From contig NZ_UAVD01000039.1 of the NCBI RefSeq assembly GCF_900460065.1, forward strand, positions 238,174 to 302,173: a DNA stretch of 64,000 bases, given 5' to 3'. This stretch comes from Streptomyces griseus (GTDB lineage: Bacteria; Actinomycetota; Actinomycetes; Streptomycetales; Streptomycetaceae). The translations under genes were made by a program, and so were the position numbers. Of the stretch, positions 16,811 to 25,382 are shown in pieces. The notes below the pieces were generated by a model that saw only the letters and a program-made list of their open reading frames with translations, was not told where the DNA came from and did not search any database. Numbering within the stretch: position 1 is the first letter of the stretch; every line of letters starts with the position of its first letter.

Positions 16811-17820
16811 TAGGAGTTGAGCTCCGCCAGGACCCGTAGCGTGTGCGGGTCCGGGGCGGTGACCAGCAGATCCGTCACCGGGCCCGCGCGCCACAGTTCC
16901 AGCCGCTCGGCGATGCGGGCGCGCGGCCCGACCAGGGAGATCTCGTCGGCGAACGCGTCGGGCACCGCCCGCACCGCCTCCTCCTTGCGGCCCTGGAGGA
17001 ACAGCTCCTGGATCCGCCGGGCCTCCTCCTCGAACCCCATGCGGGCCATCAGGTCGGCGTGGAAGTTGCGGGCCGCGTGCCCCATCCCGCCGATGTAGAA
17101 GCCGAGCATCGCCTTCACCGGCCACAGTCCCTCGGCCACGTCGTCGCAGACGTGCGCGCGGGCCATGGGCGCGATCATGAAGCCGTCCCGGAGTCCGGCG
17201 AGCGAGGCCCCGTAGACGTCCTCGCGCAGCGGCGACCAGTACAGCGGCAGCCAGCCGTCCGCGATCTCCACCGTCTGCGCGATGTTCTTCGGGCCCTCCG
17301 CGCCCAGCAGGACGGGGAGCGAGGCCCGCAGCGGATGTGTGATCGGCTTCAGCGGCTTGCCGAGCCCGGTGGCGTCCGGGCCGGTGTACGGGTGGGAGTG
17401 GAAGCGGCCCGCCAGTTCCACCGGAGCCCGCCGCGCCAGTACCTGCCGGATCACCTCGACGTACTCGCGGGTCGCGGTCAGCGGGCTGACGGGGAACGGC
17501 CGCCCGTACCACCCCTCGACCACCTGCGGCCCGGACAGGCCGAGCCCGAGCAGCATCCGGCCGCCGGAGAGGTGGTCCAGGGTCAGCGCGTGCATGGCCG
17601 TCGCGGTGGGGGTGCGGGCCGCCATCTGCGCGATGCCGGTGCCCAGCCGGATCCGGGAGGTGTGGGCGGCGATCCAGGTCAGCGGGGTGAAGGCGTCCGA
17701 CCCCCAGGCCTCCGCCGTCCACACCGAGTCGTAGCCGAGCCGCTCGGCCTCCTGGACCAGGGGGAGCTGGCCGGGGTCCGGGCCGCGGCCCCAGTATCCG
17801 AGCGCGAGTCCGAGCCGCAT
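16810..17820 (-). CDS. LLM-class flavin/F420-dependent oxidoreductase
   Basis: 336 aa. TIM-barrel luciferase-like monooxygenase family: MRLGLALGYWG at strand 1, YDSVWTAEAWGSDAFTPLTWIAAHTSRIRLGTGIAQ covering the first cofactor region, then LDHLSGGRMLLGLGLSGPQVVEGWYG and VLLGAEGPKN. Its make-up suits the F420-dependent branch. The start at 17820 has GGAGG seven bases upstream. A CTGAC-N5-GTCAG palindrome lies 20 bases before the start and matches those at the steroid/lipid operons. An F420-type oxidoreductase (Rv3520c) is part of the mycobacterial cholesterol cluster, so a steroid role is plausible, by inference. Confidence 0.87.
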   Translation of the reverse strand: MRLGLALGYWGRGPDPGQLPLVQEAERLGYDSVWTAEAWGSDAFTPLTWIAAHTSRIRLGTGIAQMAARTPTATAMHALTLDHLSGGRMLLGLGLSGPQVVEGWYGRPFPVSPLTATREYVEVIRQVLARRAPVELAGRFHSHPYTGPDATGLGKPLKPITHPLRASLPVLLGAEGPKNIAQTVEIADGWLPLYWSPLREDVYGASLAGLRDGFMIAPMARAHVCDDVAEGLWPVKAMLGFYIGGMGHAARNFHADLMARMGFEEEARRIQELFLQGRKEEAVRAVPDAFADEISLVGPRARIAERLELWRAGPVTDLLVTAPDPHTLRVLAELNS

Positions 17821-17840
17821 TCCGTTCCCTCCAGCCGTAG

Positions 17841-17855
17841 CTGACGAAGTGTCAG
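17841..17855. promoter_or_regulatory. CTGAC-N5-GTCAG palindrome
   Basis: CTGACGAAGTGTCAG, nearly identical to CTGACGAAGCGTCAG at 34841. It lies just before the LLM oxidoreductase start. No KstR-type site is nearby. Binding protein unknown. Confidence 0.5.
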
Positions 17856-17886
17856 ACAGAGGTGACCGGGTTGGACTGTACGACAA

Positions 17887-17916
17887 CGGCCCCCCGCCCG
17901 GAAGGGCGAGGGGCCG
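17887..17916 (-). terminator. Hairpin terminator
   Basis: CGGCCCC and GGGGCCG arms with inner GCCC/GGGC and a GGAA loop, about 25 bases beyond the stop of the 17941-18786 gene. Confidence 0.6.
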
Positions 17917-17940
17917 CGAGGTGTGCCGCGGGGTGCGGGG

Positions 17941-18786
17941 TCAGCCGCGCTGGATGCCCGTGGTGTCCTGGAGGACGCCGCGACGGCCGTCCTGCGTCTG
18001 GGCGATGAGGCTCTGGCGGCGCTGCTCCACCGCGAGGTACCAGGTGCCCGGCGCCAGTTCGGCGATCGGGTTCGGCGAACCGTCCTCACCGTACAGCGGG
18101 CGGGCCACCGGAACGGCGAACCAGAACGGGGTGAAGTCGCCCGCGGGGGCCGCGCCGCCCTGCGCGGGCTGCTGCGTCTGCGCCGGGTCGCCCTGCGCGG
18201 GCCGGCCCTGCTGCTGAGCGGGGTAGCCGTACCCCTGGCTCTGCTGACCACCGTACGGCTGCTGCTGCTGCTGCTGGCCGGCCGGGAAGCCGTAGCCCTG
18301 GCTGGGGCCCGCGCCGTACGGGGTCTGCCCGGTTCCCACGCCCTGCGCCGGGGAGGACGGGCTGACGAGCGGGGCCTTGAGCGCGGGGATCATCGGACCG
18401 GCGACGGCCCCCGCGACGAGCACGATGGTGGCCAGCAGGCCGAGGATCAGGCCCGCGCCGGCGTTGCTGACGTCGAGGATCGTCCAGAAGGCGGTCCACA
18501 GCGCGAAGACGGTGAGCGCCGCACCGAACTGGCCGAGATCGAGGCCGACGACCTTGCGGCCGGGCATCGCACGGCTGACGATCAGCAGCGCCGCGCCGAT
18601 GACTCCGGCGAGGAAGACGCTCATCAGGAGTCCGAGCGAGTCCCAGGCGTTCGGGCTGTCGAACCGGGAGCAGTCGACGCCCTGCGGGCAGTCGTAGCTG
18701 GAGAAGTCGAGGAAAGAGGCGATGAACAGCACGACCGCTGCTCCGATCACCACGCCGTCGCCTCGAGTGAGGGATCGGATATTCAC
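17941..18786 (-). CDS. DUF5336-like four-helix membrane protein with Q/G/P-rich tail
   Basis: 281 aa. Four hydrophobic helices lie in residues 10-145 (VVIGAAVVLFIASFL; LGLLMSVFLAGVIGAALLIV; FGAALTVFALWTAFW; LILGLLATIVLVAGAVAG). A low-complexity stretch rich in Gln, Gly, Tyr and Pro follows at about 155-225, then a compact C-terminal segment (FWFAVPVARPLYGEDG ... WYLAVEQRRQSLIAQTQDGRRGVLQDTTGI). This resembles DUF5336 proteins of actinobacteria, function unknown. A segment between the first two helices has two Cys (YDCPQGVDCSRF), possibly an extracytoplasmic disulfide. Monocistronic. Confidence 0.75.
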   Translation of the reverse strand: MNIRSLTRGDGVVIGAAVVLFIASFLDFSSYDCPQGVDCSRFDSPNAWDSLGLLMSVFLAGVIGAALLIVSRAMPGRKVVGLDLGQFGAALTVFALWTAFWTILDVSNAGAGLILGLLATIVLVAGAVAGPMIPALKAPLVSPSSPAQGVGTGQTPYGAGPSQGYGFPAGQQQQQQPYGGQQSQGYGYPAQQQGRPAQGDPAQTQQPAQGGAAPAGDFTPFWFAVPVARPLYGEDGSPNPIAELAPGTWYLAVEQRRQSLIAQTQDGRRGVLQDTTGIQRG

Positions 18787-18953
18787 GTGAAGGTCCTTAG
18801 TCGGTCGTCTCGTCGGGGCGGTCGTCGCTGCCGCCGGTGCGGCTCATGGCTCGGAAGCGGCTCCCCATCGTACGGATGAATCTATCGTCTGACCGGGCGG
18901 GTTGTGCCCGTGCCCGAATCATGAGCGGTTATCCCCCCAATATCACCGCAGAA

Positions 18954-19868
18954 CTACCCCTTCAGGTAGCTGCTAATGCCGTCGGCCATGCCCTGGGCCG
19001 CCTTCTGCCGCCAACTCGCGCTGGTGAGCAGGGCCGCGTCCTTCGGGTCACGCATATTGCCGCATTCCACGAACACTTTGGGCACGGTCGACAGATTCAG
19101 TCCGCCGAGATCATTACGCGTGTCCAGACCCGTTTTTCCGCCGATGTAATTGGAAGGCTGGCTTCCGGTCGTACGGACGAAGTGTCCGGCGATCCGCGCG
19201 CCGAGATCGGCCGAACTCCGCACGATCTTCGAGGTGTCGGCCCCGCCGCCCTTCACCTCGGCGGGCAGGATCACGTGGAAGCCCCGGTTGCCCACGGCCG
19301 ACCCGTCGGCGTGCACCGAGACCACCGCGTCGGCCTTCGCCTCGTTGCCGATCCGGGCCCGCTCGTCGATGCACGGCCCGAACGGCCGCTCCCCGTCGTG
19401 GGTCAGCCGGACCCGGGCGCCCTCGGCCTCCAGCAGGGTGCGCAGCCGGTGGGAGACGTCGAGGGTGAAGCGGGCCTCCGGGTAGCCGTCGTCGGTGGAC
19501 GTGCCGGTCGTGTCGCACTCCTTGCGGCCGGTGCCGATGTCGACCTTCTCGTTGATCTCCCGGGTGTGATCGCGGTTGCGCGGGTTGTGCCCCGGGTCGA
19601 TCACCACGGTCCGCCCGGTCAGCGGGCCCTGCGGCAGCGGCTCCGCGGAATCGGAGGCGGAGGCGGTTTTGGACGGCTCCGGCCGCTCCCCGGCCGGAGC
19701 CGTCGGGGAGCCGGTGTCCGCGCCGGGCCGGGGCGGGGCCCCGCCGGCCCCGTCGGACTGCGGACCGCCGCCGCATCCGGCGGCGGTCAGGGACACGGCG
19801 GCCAGCGCGGCGGCCACGGTCAGGGGCCGGGCGCGGCGGGTGGGGGGAGGGCTGTCGTCGTACGGCAC
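18954..19868 (-). CDS. N-acetylmuramoyl-L-alanine amidase (Amidase_3), lipoprotein
   Basis: 304 aa. Cleaves the lactyl-amide bond of peptidoglycan. The signal sequence ends in a lipobox-like LTAAGC (Cys32), followed by a Gly/Ser/Pro linker. The catalytic domain from about residue 85 shows the Amidase_3 metal residues: His in VVIDPGHNP, Glu in YPEARFTL, His in SVHADGS, with catalytic Glu in FVECGNMR. The GTG start at 19868 is preceded by a TAGCAT box six bases away, so the mRNA may be leaderless. It probably acts at the outer membrane face in wall remodelling. Confident on family; the lipobox is imperfect. Confidence 0.88.
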   Translation of the reverse strand: MPYDDSPPPTRRARPLTVAAALAAVSLTAAGCGGGPQSDGAGGAPPRPGADTGSPTAPAGERPEPSKTASASDSAEPLPQGPLTGRTVVIDPGHNPRNRDHTREINEKVDIGTGRKECDTTGTSTDDGYPEARFTLDVSHRLRTLLEAEGARVRLTHDGERPFGPCIDERARIGNEAKADAVVSVHADGSAVGNRGFHVILPAEVKGGGADTSKIVRSSADLGARIAGHFVRTTGSQPSNYIGGKTGLDTRNDLGGLNLSTVPKVFVECGNMRDPKDAALLTSASWRQKAAQGMADGISSYLKG

Positions 19869-19903
19869 GCGGCGATGCTACCCACCCGTCTCCCGTGAAC
19901 GGC

Positions 19904-20563
19904 TCAGATACCGCCGCCCGTGCGGCGCAGCACGCGCAGCGAGTCCGTCACCGACACCTCGGTGAACGCCCCGGAGGCCAGCGCCCGGAGGTGAACCCGG
20001 TAAGGGGCCTGCCCGCCGTCGGCCGGATCGGGGAACACGTCGTGGATCACCAGCAGCCCGCCCTCGGCGATGTGCGGGGCCCAGCCCTCGTAGTCGGCGT
20101 TCGCGTGCTCGTCGGTGTGCCCGCCGTCGATGAAGACGAGTCCGAGCGGACCGGCCCACACGGCGGCGACCTGCGGGGAGCGCCCGACGAGCGCCACCAC
20201 GTGGTCCTCCAGGCCCGCCCGGCGCAGGGTGCGGCGGAACGTCGGCAGGGTGTCCATCAGCCCGACCTCCGGGTCGACCACGCTCGGGTCGTGGTACTCC
20301 CAGCCGGGCTGCTGCTCCTCGCTGCCCCGGTGGTGGTCGACGGTGAGCGCGGCCACCCCCGCCGACCGCGCGGCGTCCGCGAGCAGGAGGGTGGACCGCC
20401 CGCAGTACGTGCCGACCTCCAGCAGCGGCAGCCCGAGCGTGGCGGCCCCGGTGGCGGCGGCGTACAGGGCCAGGCCCTCGTGGACCGGCATGAAGCCCTT
20501 GGCGGCCTCGAACGCGGCGAGGACCTCCGGCTCGGGCGAGGCGGCGGACGCGGCGGCGGTCAC
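19904..20563 (-). CDS. Class I SAM-dependent methyltransferase (Methyltransf_24 type)
   Basis: 219 aa from the GTG at 20563, which has GGAGG six bases upstream. LLEVGTYCGRSTLLLADAA is motif I of the CmcI/Methyltransf_24 group, and FIDGGHTDEHANADYEGWAPHIAEGGLLVIHDVFPD carries the later metal-linked acidic and His residues of such O-methyltransferase-like enzymes. Short gap to the amidase gene downstream. Substrate unknown. Confidence 0.82.
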   Translation of the reverse strand: MTAAASAASPEPEVLAAFEAAKGFMPVHEGLALYAAATGAATLGLPLLEVGTYCGRSTLLLADAARSAGVAALTVDHHRGSEEQQPGWEYHDPSVVDPEVGLMDTLPTFRRTLRRAGLEDHVVALVGRSPQVAAVWAGPLGLVFIDGGHTDEHANADYEGWAPHIAEGGLLVIHDVFPDPADGGQAPYRVHLRALASGAFTEVSVTDSLRVLRRTGGGI

Positions 20564-20614
20564 GGGGTTCCTCCAGGTGGGGCGGGGTGAGTGCACGACG
20601 GCGCCCCATCGTGC

Positions 20615-20651
20615 CGTACGCCCCCGCCGAAGGGATCGGCGGGGGCGTACG
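20615..20651 (-). terminator. Strong hairpin terminator after the M20 peptidase gene
   Basis: CGTACGCCCCCGCCGA pairs perfectly with TCGGCGGGGGCGTACG over 16 bp with an AGGGA loop, about 50 bases past the peptidase stop. The longest clean stem I found in the window. Confidence 0.8.
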
Positions 20652-20701
20652 CGGGGTGAGCCCGGGTCGGGGCGGGCCCCCGGCAGAGCCGTGCGTCCGG
20701 G

Positions 20702-22009
20702 TCAGCAGCTCTGCCAGAGTCGGGTCATGACGCGGACGCCGAAGCGCAGTCCCTCCAGCGGGACGCGCTCGTCCACGCCGTGGAAGAGGCGGCCGTAGTC
20801 CAGGTCGTGCGGGAGCTTCAGGCCCTTGAAGCCGAAGCAGCGGATGCCCAGGTGGGTGAAGGCCTTGGCATCGGTGCCGCCCGGGTTGCAGTACGGGACG
20901 GGGTGGCCGTCCGGGTCCTCGGCGCGGACGGCCTCGCACATCGCGTCGACCAGCGGACCGTCGAACGCCGTCTCCATCGCGATGTCGTGGTTGACCCACT
21001 CACGGCTGACGGAGGGGAGCAGCAGCCGGTCGATCGTGTCGATCAGTTCCTGCTCGTGCCCGGGGAGGAAGCGGCCGTCGACGCGGGCGGTGGCCTTCCC
21101 GGGGATGACGTTGGTCTGGTAGCCCGCGCTGAACATGGTGGGGTTCGCCGAGTTGCGGAGCACCACCTGCATGAAGTCCGCGACCGGGCCGAGCCGGGCG
21201 AGGCTCGCCTCGACGTCGTTCTCGTCGAACTCCACGCCGTAGAGCCGGGCGGCCTCCTCCAGCAGGGCGCGGACCGGTTCGATCAGCCGGATCGGGAAGG
21301 TCTCGCGGCCGATCCGGGTGAGGGACTCGGCGAGGTCGGTGACCGCGTTCTCGTCGTTGGGGGACGAGCCGTGGCCGGCCCGGCCGTTGGCGGTGAGCTC
21401 CATCCAGGCCATGCCGCGCTGGGCGTTCTCGATCGGGTACAGCCGGCGCGTGTCGTCGAGGGCGAAGGAGAAGCCGCCGCCCTCGCCGATCGCCTCGGTG
21501 ACCCCGGCGAAGAGGCCGGGACGGTGTTCGACCAGCCAGTGGGCGCCGAACTTCCCGCCCGCCTCCTCGTCGGCGAGGAAGGCGAGCACCACGTCGCGGG
21601 ACGGCCGGGTGCCGGTACGGGCGAAGTGCCGGGCGGTGGCGAGCATGACCGCCACCGTGTCCTTCATGTCGATCGCGCCCCGGCCCCAGAGGTAGCCGTC
21701 GCGGATCTCGCCGGAGAACGGCGGGACCTGCCACTCGGAGGCGTCGGCGGGGACGACGTCCAGGTGGCCGTGGACCAGCAGGGCGCCGCGGGCGGCGTCG
21801 GACCCGGCGATCCGGGCGATGACGCTGGCCCGGCCGGGGGCGGACTCGACCAGTTCGGACGCGATGCCCACCTCGGCGAGGCGGTCCACCACCCAGTCGG
21901 CGGCGGCGCGCTCGTCGCTGGTCGGGTTGGAGGTGTCGAACCGGATCAGTTCGGCGCAGAGGTCGACGACCTCGGTCTGGGCCTGCTCGGAGGCGGGGGT
22001 GAGGGTCAT
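20702..22009 (-). CDS. M20 family metallopeptidase
   Basis: 435 aa, dinuclear zinc peptidase/amidohydrolase of the ArgE/DapE/ACY1 type. LLVHGHLDVVPAD gives the first metal ligands, WGRGAIDMKDTVA the bridging Asp, and ADEEAGGKFGAHWLV the catalytic Glu and metal ligand. A late His is in KAFTHLGI. The inserted dimerisation domain is near residues 200-310. ATG at 22009 overlaps the permease stop (ATGA). Last gene of the DUF1177-permease-peptidase operon. It probably hydrolyses an imported dipeptide or N-acyl amino acid; the substrate is not clear. Confidence 0.87.
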   Translation of the reverse strand: MTLTPASEQAQTEVVDLCAELIRFDTSNPTSDERAAADWVVDRLAEVGIASELVESAPGRASVIARIAGSDAARGALLVHGHLDVVPADASEWQVPPFSGEIRDGYLWGRGAIDMKDTVAVMLATARHFARTGTRPSRDVVLAFLADEEAGGKFGAHWLVEHRPGLFAGVTEAIGEGGGFSFALDDTRRLYPIENAQRGMAWMELTANGRAGHGSSPNDENAVTDLAESLTRIGRETFPIRLIEPVRALLEEAARLYGVEFDENDVEASLARLGPVADFMQVVLRNSANPTMFSAGYQTNVIPGKATARVDGRFLPGHEQELIDTIDRLLLPSVSREWVNHDIAMETAFDGPLVDAMCEAVRAEDPDGHPVPYCNPGGTDAKAFTHLGIRCFGFKGLKLPHDLDYGRLFHGVDERVPLEGLRFGVRVMTRLWQSC

Positions 22010-23400
22010 GCTGCTCCTGCCGGAGTGGTCGCGCGGGCGGCGGGGGCGGGGCTGCTGCCGTCCTCGTCGTCCAGGGTGGAGGTGCCGTACGGCTTGACCC
22101 AGCCCAGCAGGCCGAGGGCGCAGTACAGCAGGAAGGCGACGGCCAGCGAGTTGAGGGCCGGTATGCCGCCGTCGTAGAACTTGCCGACGCAGAACGCCAC
22201 GACCCAGATGACCAGGGACATCGGCACCCAGGTGGGCGAGGTCGGCGGGAGGGTCTCCGCCGCACGGGTGTCGTCCAGCGGTTTGCGCATCCGCTTCACG
22301 ACCCAGTACTCGGCGACGATGATGCCGCCGATCGGCGGGATCATCACGCCCAGCAGCGAGAGGAACTCCGTGAAGTGGGTCATGATGCCGACCGCGGACA
22401 GGAGCGTGCCGGCGACGCCGAGGACGACGGTGACCACGCCGCGGTGCAGCCGCTTGCGGAAGACCACCTGGAAGAAGTTGACGACGCCGAGCGAGGAGCC
22501 GTACAGGTTCCAGTCGTTGATCTTCGCGGTGGACATCAGGACCACCATCACGCCGAAGGCGCCCGAGGTGGAGAGCACGATGTGGGAGACATCGCTCGAC
22601 TTCACCAGGTGGCCGAGGAGCACACCGACCATGCCGACGATGTACTCGGAGAGGATCATCGAGGAGGCGCTCTGCACGAAGACGTGCGAGCCCTTCTTGT
22701 TGTAGCGGGTCATCTCGGGGGAGACGATGGCGCCGGTCATGTAGCCGCCCGCGATGGCGGTGGCGGCGACGGCCAGCGGGATCGCCTCGCCGGGCGGCGG
22801 CGAGCTCATCAGCTCGCTGATCGAGTGGTCCTTCAGCGTGGAGATGATCGACCAGGCGACCATGCCGAAGAACAGCGGGGTGACGATCTTGGCGAACAGG
22901 GCCATGTACTTGAAGCCGAAGATGACCAGGCCCGTGATGGCGACGCCCGCGATCACGCACCACATCCAGGACGGTCCGCCCACGAGCGCCGAGACGCTGT
23001 TGCCGAAGATGGTGTTCTGGACGCCGAACCAGCCGACCAGGCTGACCGCGATGACGAAGCTGACCAGGGCCGAACCGTTGCGGCCGAAGCCCGTCCAGCG
23101 GGTGAGCATCGGGGTCGCCAGACCCTCGCGCATACCGGCCAGGCCGATCGCGAAGATCACGATCTCCAGGATCACCGCGCCGAGCGTGAAGGCGAGGAAG
23201 GCGTCCCCGAAGGTCATGCCGACGCCGATGGTGGCGCCCAGGGTGAACTGGGAGATCGAGCCGGACTGGGCCAGCCACTGGAGCAGCATGGACCAGAAGC
23301 CGAAGCGCTTGTCGCGCGGGACCCGCGAGAGCGAGTAGTCGTCGCTGCCGATGCTCTTGACCTCGGGGGCCGTGGCGTCGGCCCGGTGGGCGGATGCCAT
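22006..23400 (-). CDS. NCS1-type cytosine/purine permease family transporter
   Basis: 464 aa, about 12 membrane helices. The N-terminus (DDYSLSRVPRDKRFGFWSMLLQWLAQSGSISQFTLGATIG) and the TxxFGFKYM and FGVQNTIFGNSVS regions fit nucleobase:cation symporter-1 proteins. Within this family substrates range from nucleobases to hydantoins, so a peptide-like or cyclic amide substrate is possible here given its neighbours. The ATG lies one base into the stop of the DUF1177 gene (TGATG) and the stop overlaps the peptidase start. Confidence 0.85.
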   Translation of the reverse strand: MASAHRADATAPEVKSIGSDDYSLSRVPRDKRFGFWSMLLQWLAQSGSISQFTLGATIGVGMTFGDAFLAFTLGAVILEIVIFAIGLAGMREGLATPMLTRWTGFGRNGSALVSFVIAVSLVGWFGVQNTIFGNSVSALVGGPSWMWCVIAGVAITGLVIFGFKYMALFAKIVTPLFFGMVAWSIISTLKDHSISELMSSPPPGEAIPLAVAATAIAGGYMTGAIVSPEMTRYNKKGSHVFVQSASSMILSEYIVGMVGVLLGHLVKSSDVSHIVLSTSGAFGVMVVLMSTAKINDWNLYGSSLGVVNFFQVVFRKRLHRGVVTVVLGVAGTLLSAVGIMTHFTEFLSLLGVMIPPIGGIIVAEYWVVKRMRKPLDDTRAAETLPPTSPTWVPMSLVIWVVAFCVGKFYDGGIPALNSLAVAFLLYCALGLLGWVKPYGTSTLDDEDGSSPAPAARATTPAGAA

Positions 23401-24353
23401 CAGGACTCCTGGGGGGTGCGGCCGAGGGTCTGGAGGTGAGCCAGCGACCCGTAGCGGTTGACGAGGTTGTCGAACTCCACGGCGTCGTGGAAGTCCAGGT
23501 GCCCGGCGCCGAAGGCCTTGGCGACCTCCACGGCGTAGCGGGCGGCGGACGCGATGTCGCTCTCGTGACTCGCGCCCGTCTGGCAGCCCGGTACCGCGGC
23601 GGCCGAGGTGACCGCGAGACCGACGACCGGAGCGGCGGTCGCGGTGGCGGGCTGGAGGATCGAATTGATGTGGTGTGCACCGTTACCGTACGGCGTGATG
23701 TCCTGGGTGGTCACCGGGTATGTGACCAACGGCTCACCGGTCACCACGGCCAGCAGCTCGCCGAGCTGCTCGCTGACCCGGAGCACCCAGCCCTCCTTGA
23801 CGGTGGGCGACAGGGCCAGGCCCTTGTGGTTGATGATCCGGTTGCCCTTGGTGGTGTCGATGGAGAGCACGGCCTCCATGTCGGCGGTCACCTCGTGCCG
23901 GTTCATCGTGGCGATGTCCACGGGCGAGCCCATGAACGGCACCGGGTCGTGCGGCTCGGTCGGCGCGTCGGGGCAGATGTGGGTGGCGACGATCACGTCA
24001 CCGGGCAGCACATCGCCGCGTCGGCGCATGTCGAGCAGCTTGGCCGCCGTGGCGATGGCGGAGGCCGCGCCGTCGGCGTCGGAGACCAGACCGGTCACCT
24101 CGGGCCGGGCGCCGAGGCCGCCGAGCCGGCCCACCACGCCGAGGGTGCGGGCGCTGCCGCCCGCCGTCCGGCCGCGGGAGCCGGGGATGCGGACGAGCAC
24201 GAAGTCCGTCGAGCCCTGCTCGCCCGTGACGGTGGTGACCTGCGCGGACGAGCCCTCGGCCCCCGCTGCGGCGTCGAGGTACTCGACGACCGTCTTGCCA
24301 TTGACCTGGGGATCGTCCAGAAGCTCGACGATGTCCAGTACGTACTTCAACAT
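23400..24353 (-). CDS. DUF1177 domain-containing protein
   Basis: 317 aa. Recognised as a DUF1177 protein: MLKYVLDIVELLDDPQVNGKTVVEYL start, ATHICPDAPTEPHDPVPFMGSPVD in the middle, and MEAVLSIDTTKGNRIINHKG. The His, Asp and Glu clusters suggest a metal-dependent hydrolase, but the function is not established. First gene of an operon with permease and M20 peptidase, divergent from an IclR regulator. It probably acts in the same catabolic path on the imported compound. Start ATG at 24353. Confidence 0.82.
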   Translation of the reverse strand: MLKYVLDIVELLDDPQVNGKTVVEYLDAAAGAEGSSAQVTTVTGEQGSTDFVLVRIPGSRGRTAGGSARTLGVVGRLGGLGARPEVTGLVSDADGAASAIATAAKLLDMRRRGDVLPGDVIVATHICPDAPTEPHDPVPFMGSPVDIATMNRHEVTADMEAVLSIDTTKGNRIINHKGLALSPTVKEGWVLRVSEQLGELLAVVTGEPLVTYPVTTQDITPYGNGAHHINSILQPATATAAPVVGLAVTSAAAVPGCQTGASHESDIASAARYAVEVAKAFGAGHLDFHDAVEFDNLVNRYGSLAHLQTLGRTPQES

Positions 24354-24493
24354 GGGGGCTTTCTCCTGATCCTGACACCCGCCCGGCGCTCGACGGGGGG
24401 AGCGCGGGGCGGGGTGCTGAGGCAACATTCGGGATCAGATAGCGTTGAGCGCAACTGTTTCCCGCTATTTGCAATTCTGGTCTGAATGGTGAG

Positions 24494-25327
24494 ATGACGA
24501 TGGCCGAATTCGATCTGGACCGGCGGACGCCCGCCGGGGCGCTGCAAACCGTCGACCGGGCCCTCCTGGTGCTGCTCGCCTTCGAGCGCACCCGGCCCGA
24601 CTGGGGCGTCACCGAGGTCGCCGAGGAGTTCGGCTGGGACACCTCCGCCGCCCAGCGGCTGCTCGCCACCCTGGCGGGCCGGGGCTTCCTGGTCTCCGAT
24701 CCGGCCACCCGCCGCTACCGCATCGGCCCCGCCGTGCTGCGGCTCGGCCGGCTCTGGGAGCGCTCGGGCTCGCTGGAGCTGCTGGCCGGTCCGGTCCTGG
24801 AGGAGCTGCGCCGGACCACCGGCGACACGGTCCTGTTCTGCCTGCCGGACAGCTTCCACATGCGCTGCGTGGCCGCCGAGGAGGGCGAGACCGGACCGCT
24901 GCGCTACTACCCGCTGGTGGGGGAGCTCTACCCGGCGCACGCGGGGGCGACGAGCAAGTCGTACTACGCCTATCTGCCCGACGAGCAGCGCCACCGGCTG
25001 TTCCGGGGCCGCCCCATGGCGCGCTTCACCGACCGCACCGTCACCGAACCTGACCTGCTGGAGCGGGAGTTCATCAAGATCCGGGCCCAGGGATACGCCT
25101 GGACGGTCGGCGAGTACGACACCGGGATCGCCACCGTCGCCGTGCCGGTGTTCCTGGGCCGCGAGCCGTACGGAAGCCTCAGCCTCGGTGGCGGGGAGGA
25201 CCGGTTCCGGGGGGCGCCCGAGGACCGGCTCGACGCCCTGCGCCACGCGGCCCAGCTGCTGGAACAGCGCCTCACCCACCCGCCGCAGCGGCCGAAGCCC
25301 CGCGCCCGCCGGCCCCGCACCACCTGA
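24494..25327 (+). CDS. IclR-family transcriptional regulator
   Basis: 277 aa. Winged helix-turn-helix at residues 18-75 (ALQTVDRALLVLLAFERTRPDWGVTEVAEEFGWDTSAAQRLLATLAGRGFL), then a GAF-like effector domain (LLAGPVLEELRRTTGDTVLFCLP ... GYAWTVGEYDTGIATVAVPVF). Start is the ATG at 24494 or the one six bases later. Divergent from the DUF1177 operon across 140 bases that hold GTTG-AGCG-CAAC (24444-24455), a candidate operator. Probably a local regulator of that operon and perhaps of peptidase E downstream. Confidence 0.88.
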   Translation: MTMAEFDLDRRTPAGALQTVDRALLVLLAFERTRPDWGVTEVAEEFGWDTSAAQRLLATLAGRGFLVSDPATRRYRIGPAVLRLGRLWERSGSLELLAGPVLEELRRTTGDTVLFCLPDSFHMRCVAAEEGETGPLRYYPLVGELYPAHAGATSKSYYAYLPDEQRHRLFRGRPMARFTDRTVTEPDLLEREFIKIRAQGYAWTVGEYDTGIATVAVPVFLGREPYGSLSLGGGEDRFRGAPEDRLDALRHAAQLLEQRLTHPPQRPKPRARRPRTT

Positions 25328-25382
25328 CCGACCCGATCCGCCCGACGTACCCGACGCACCTCCCACGCACCCGAGGAACCCC

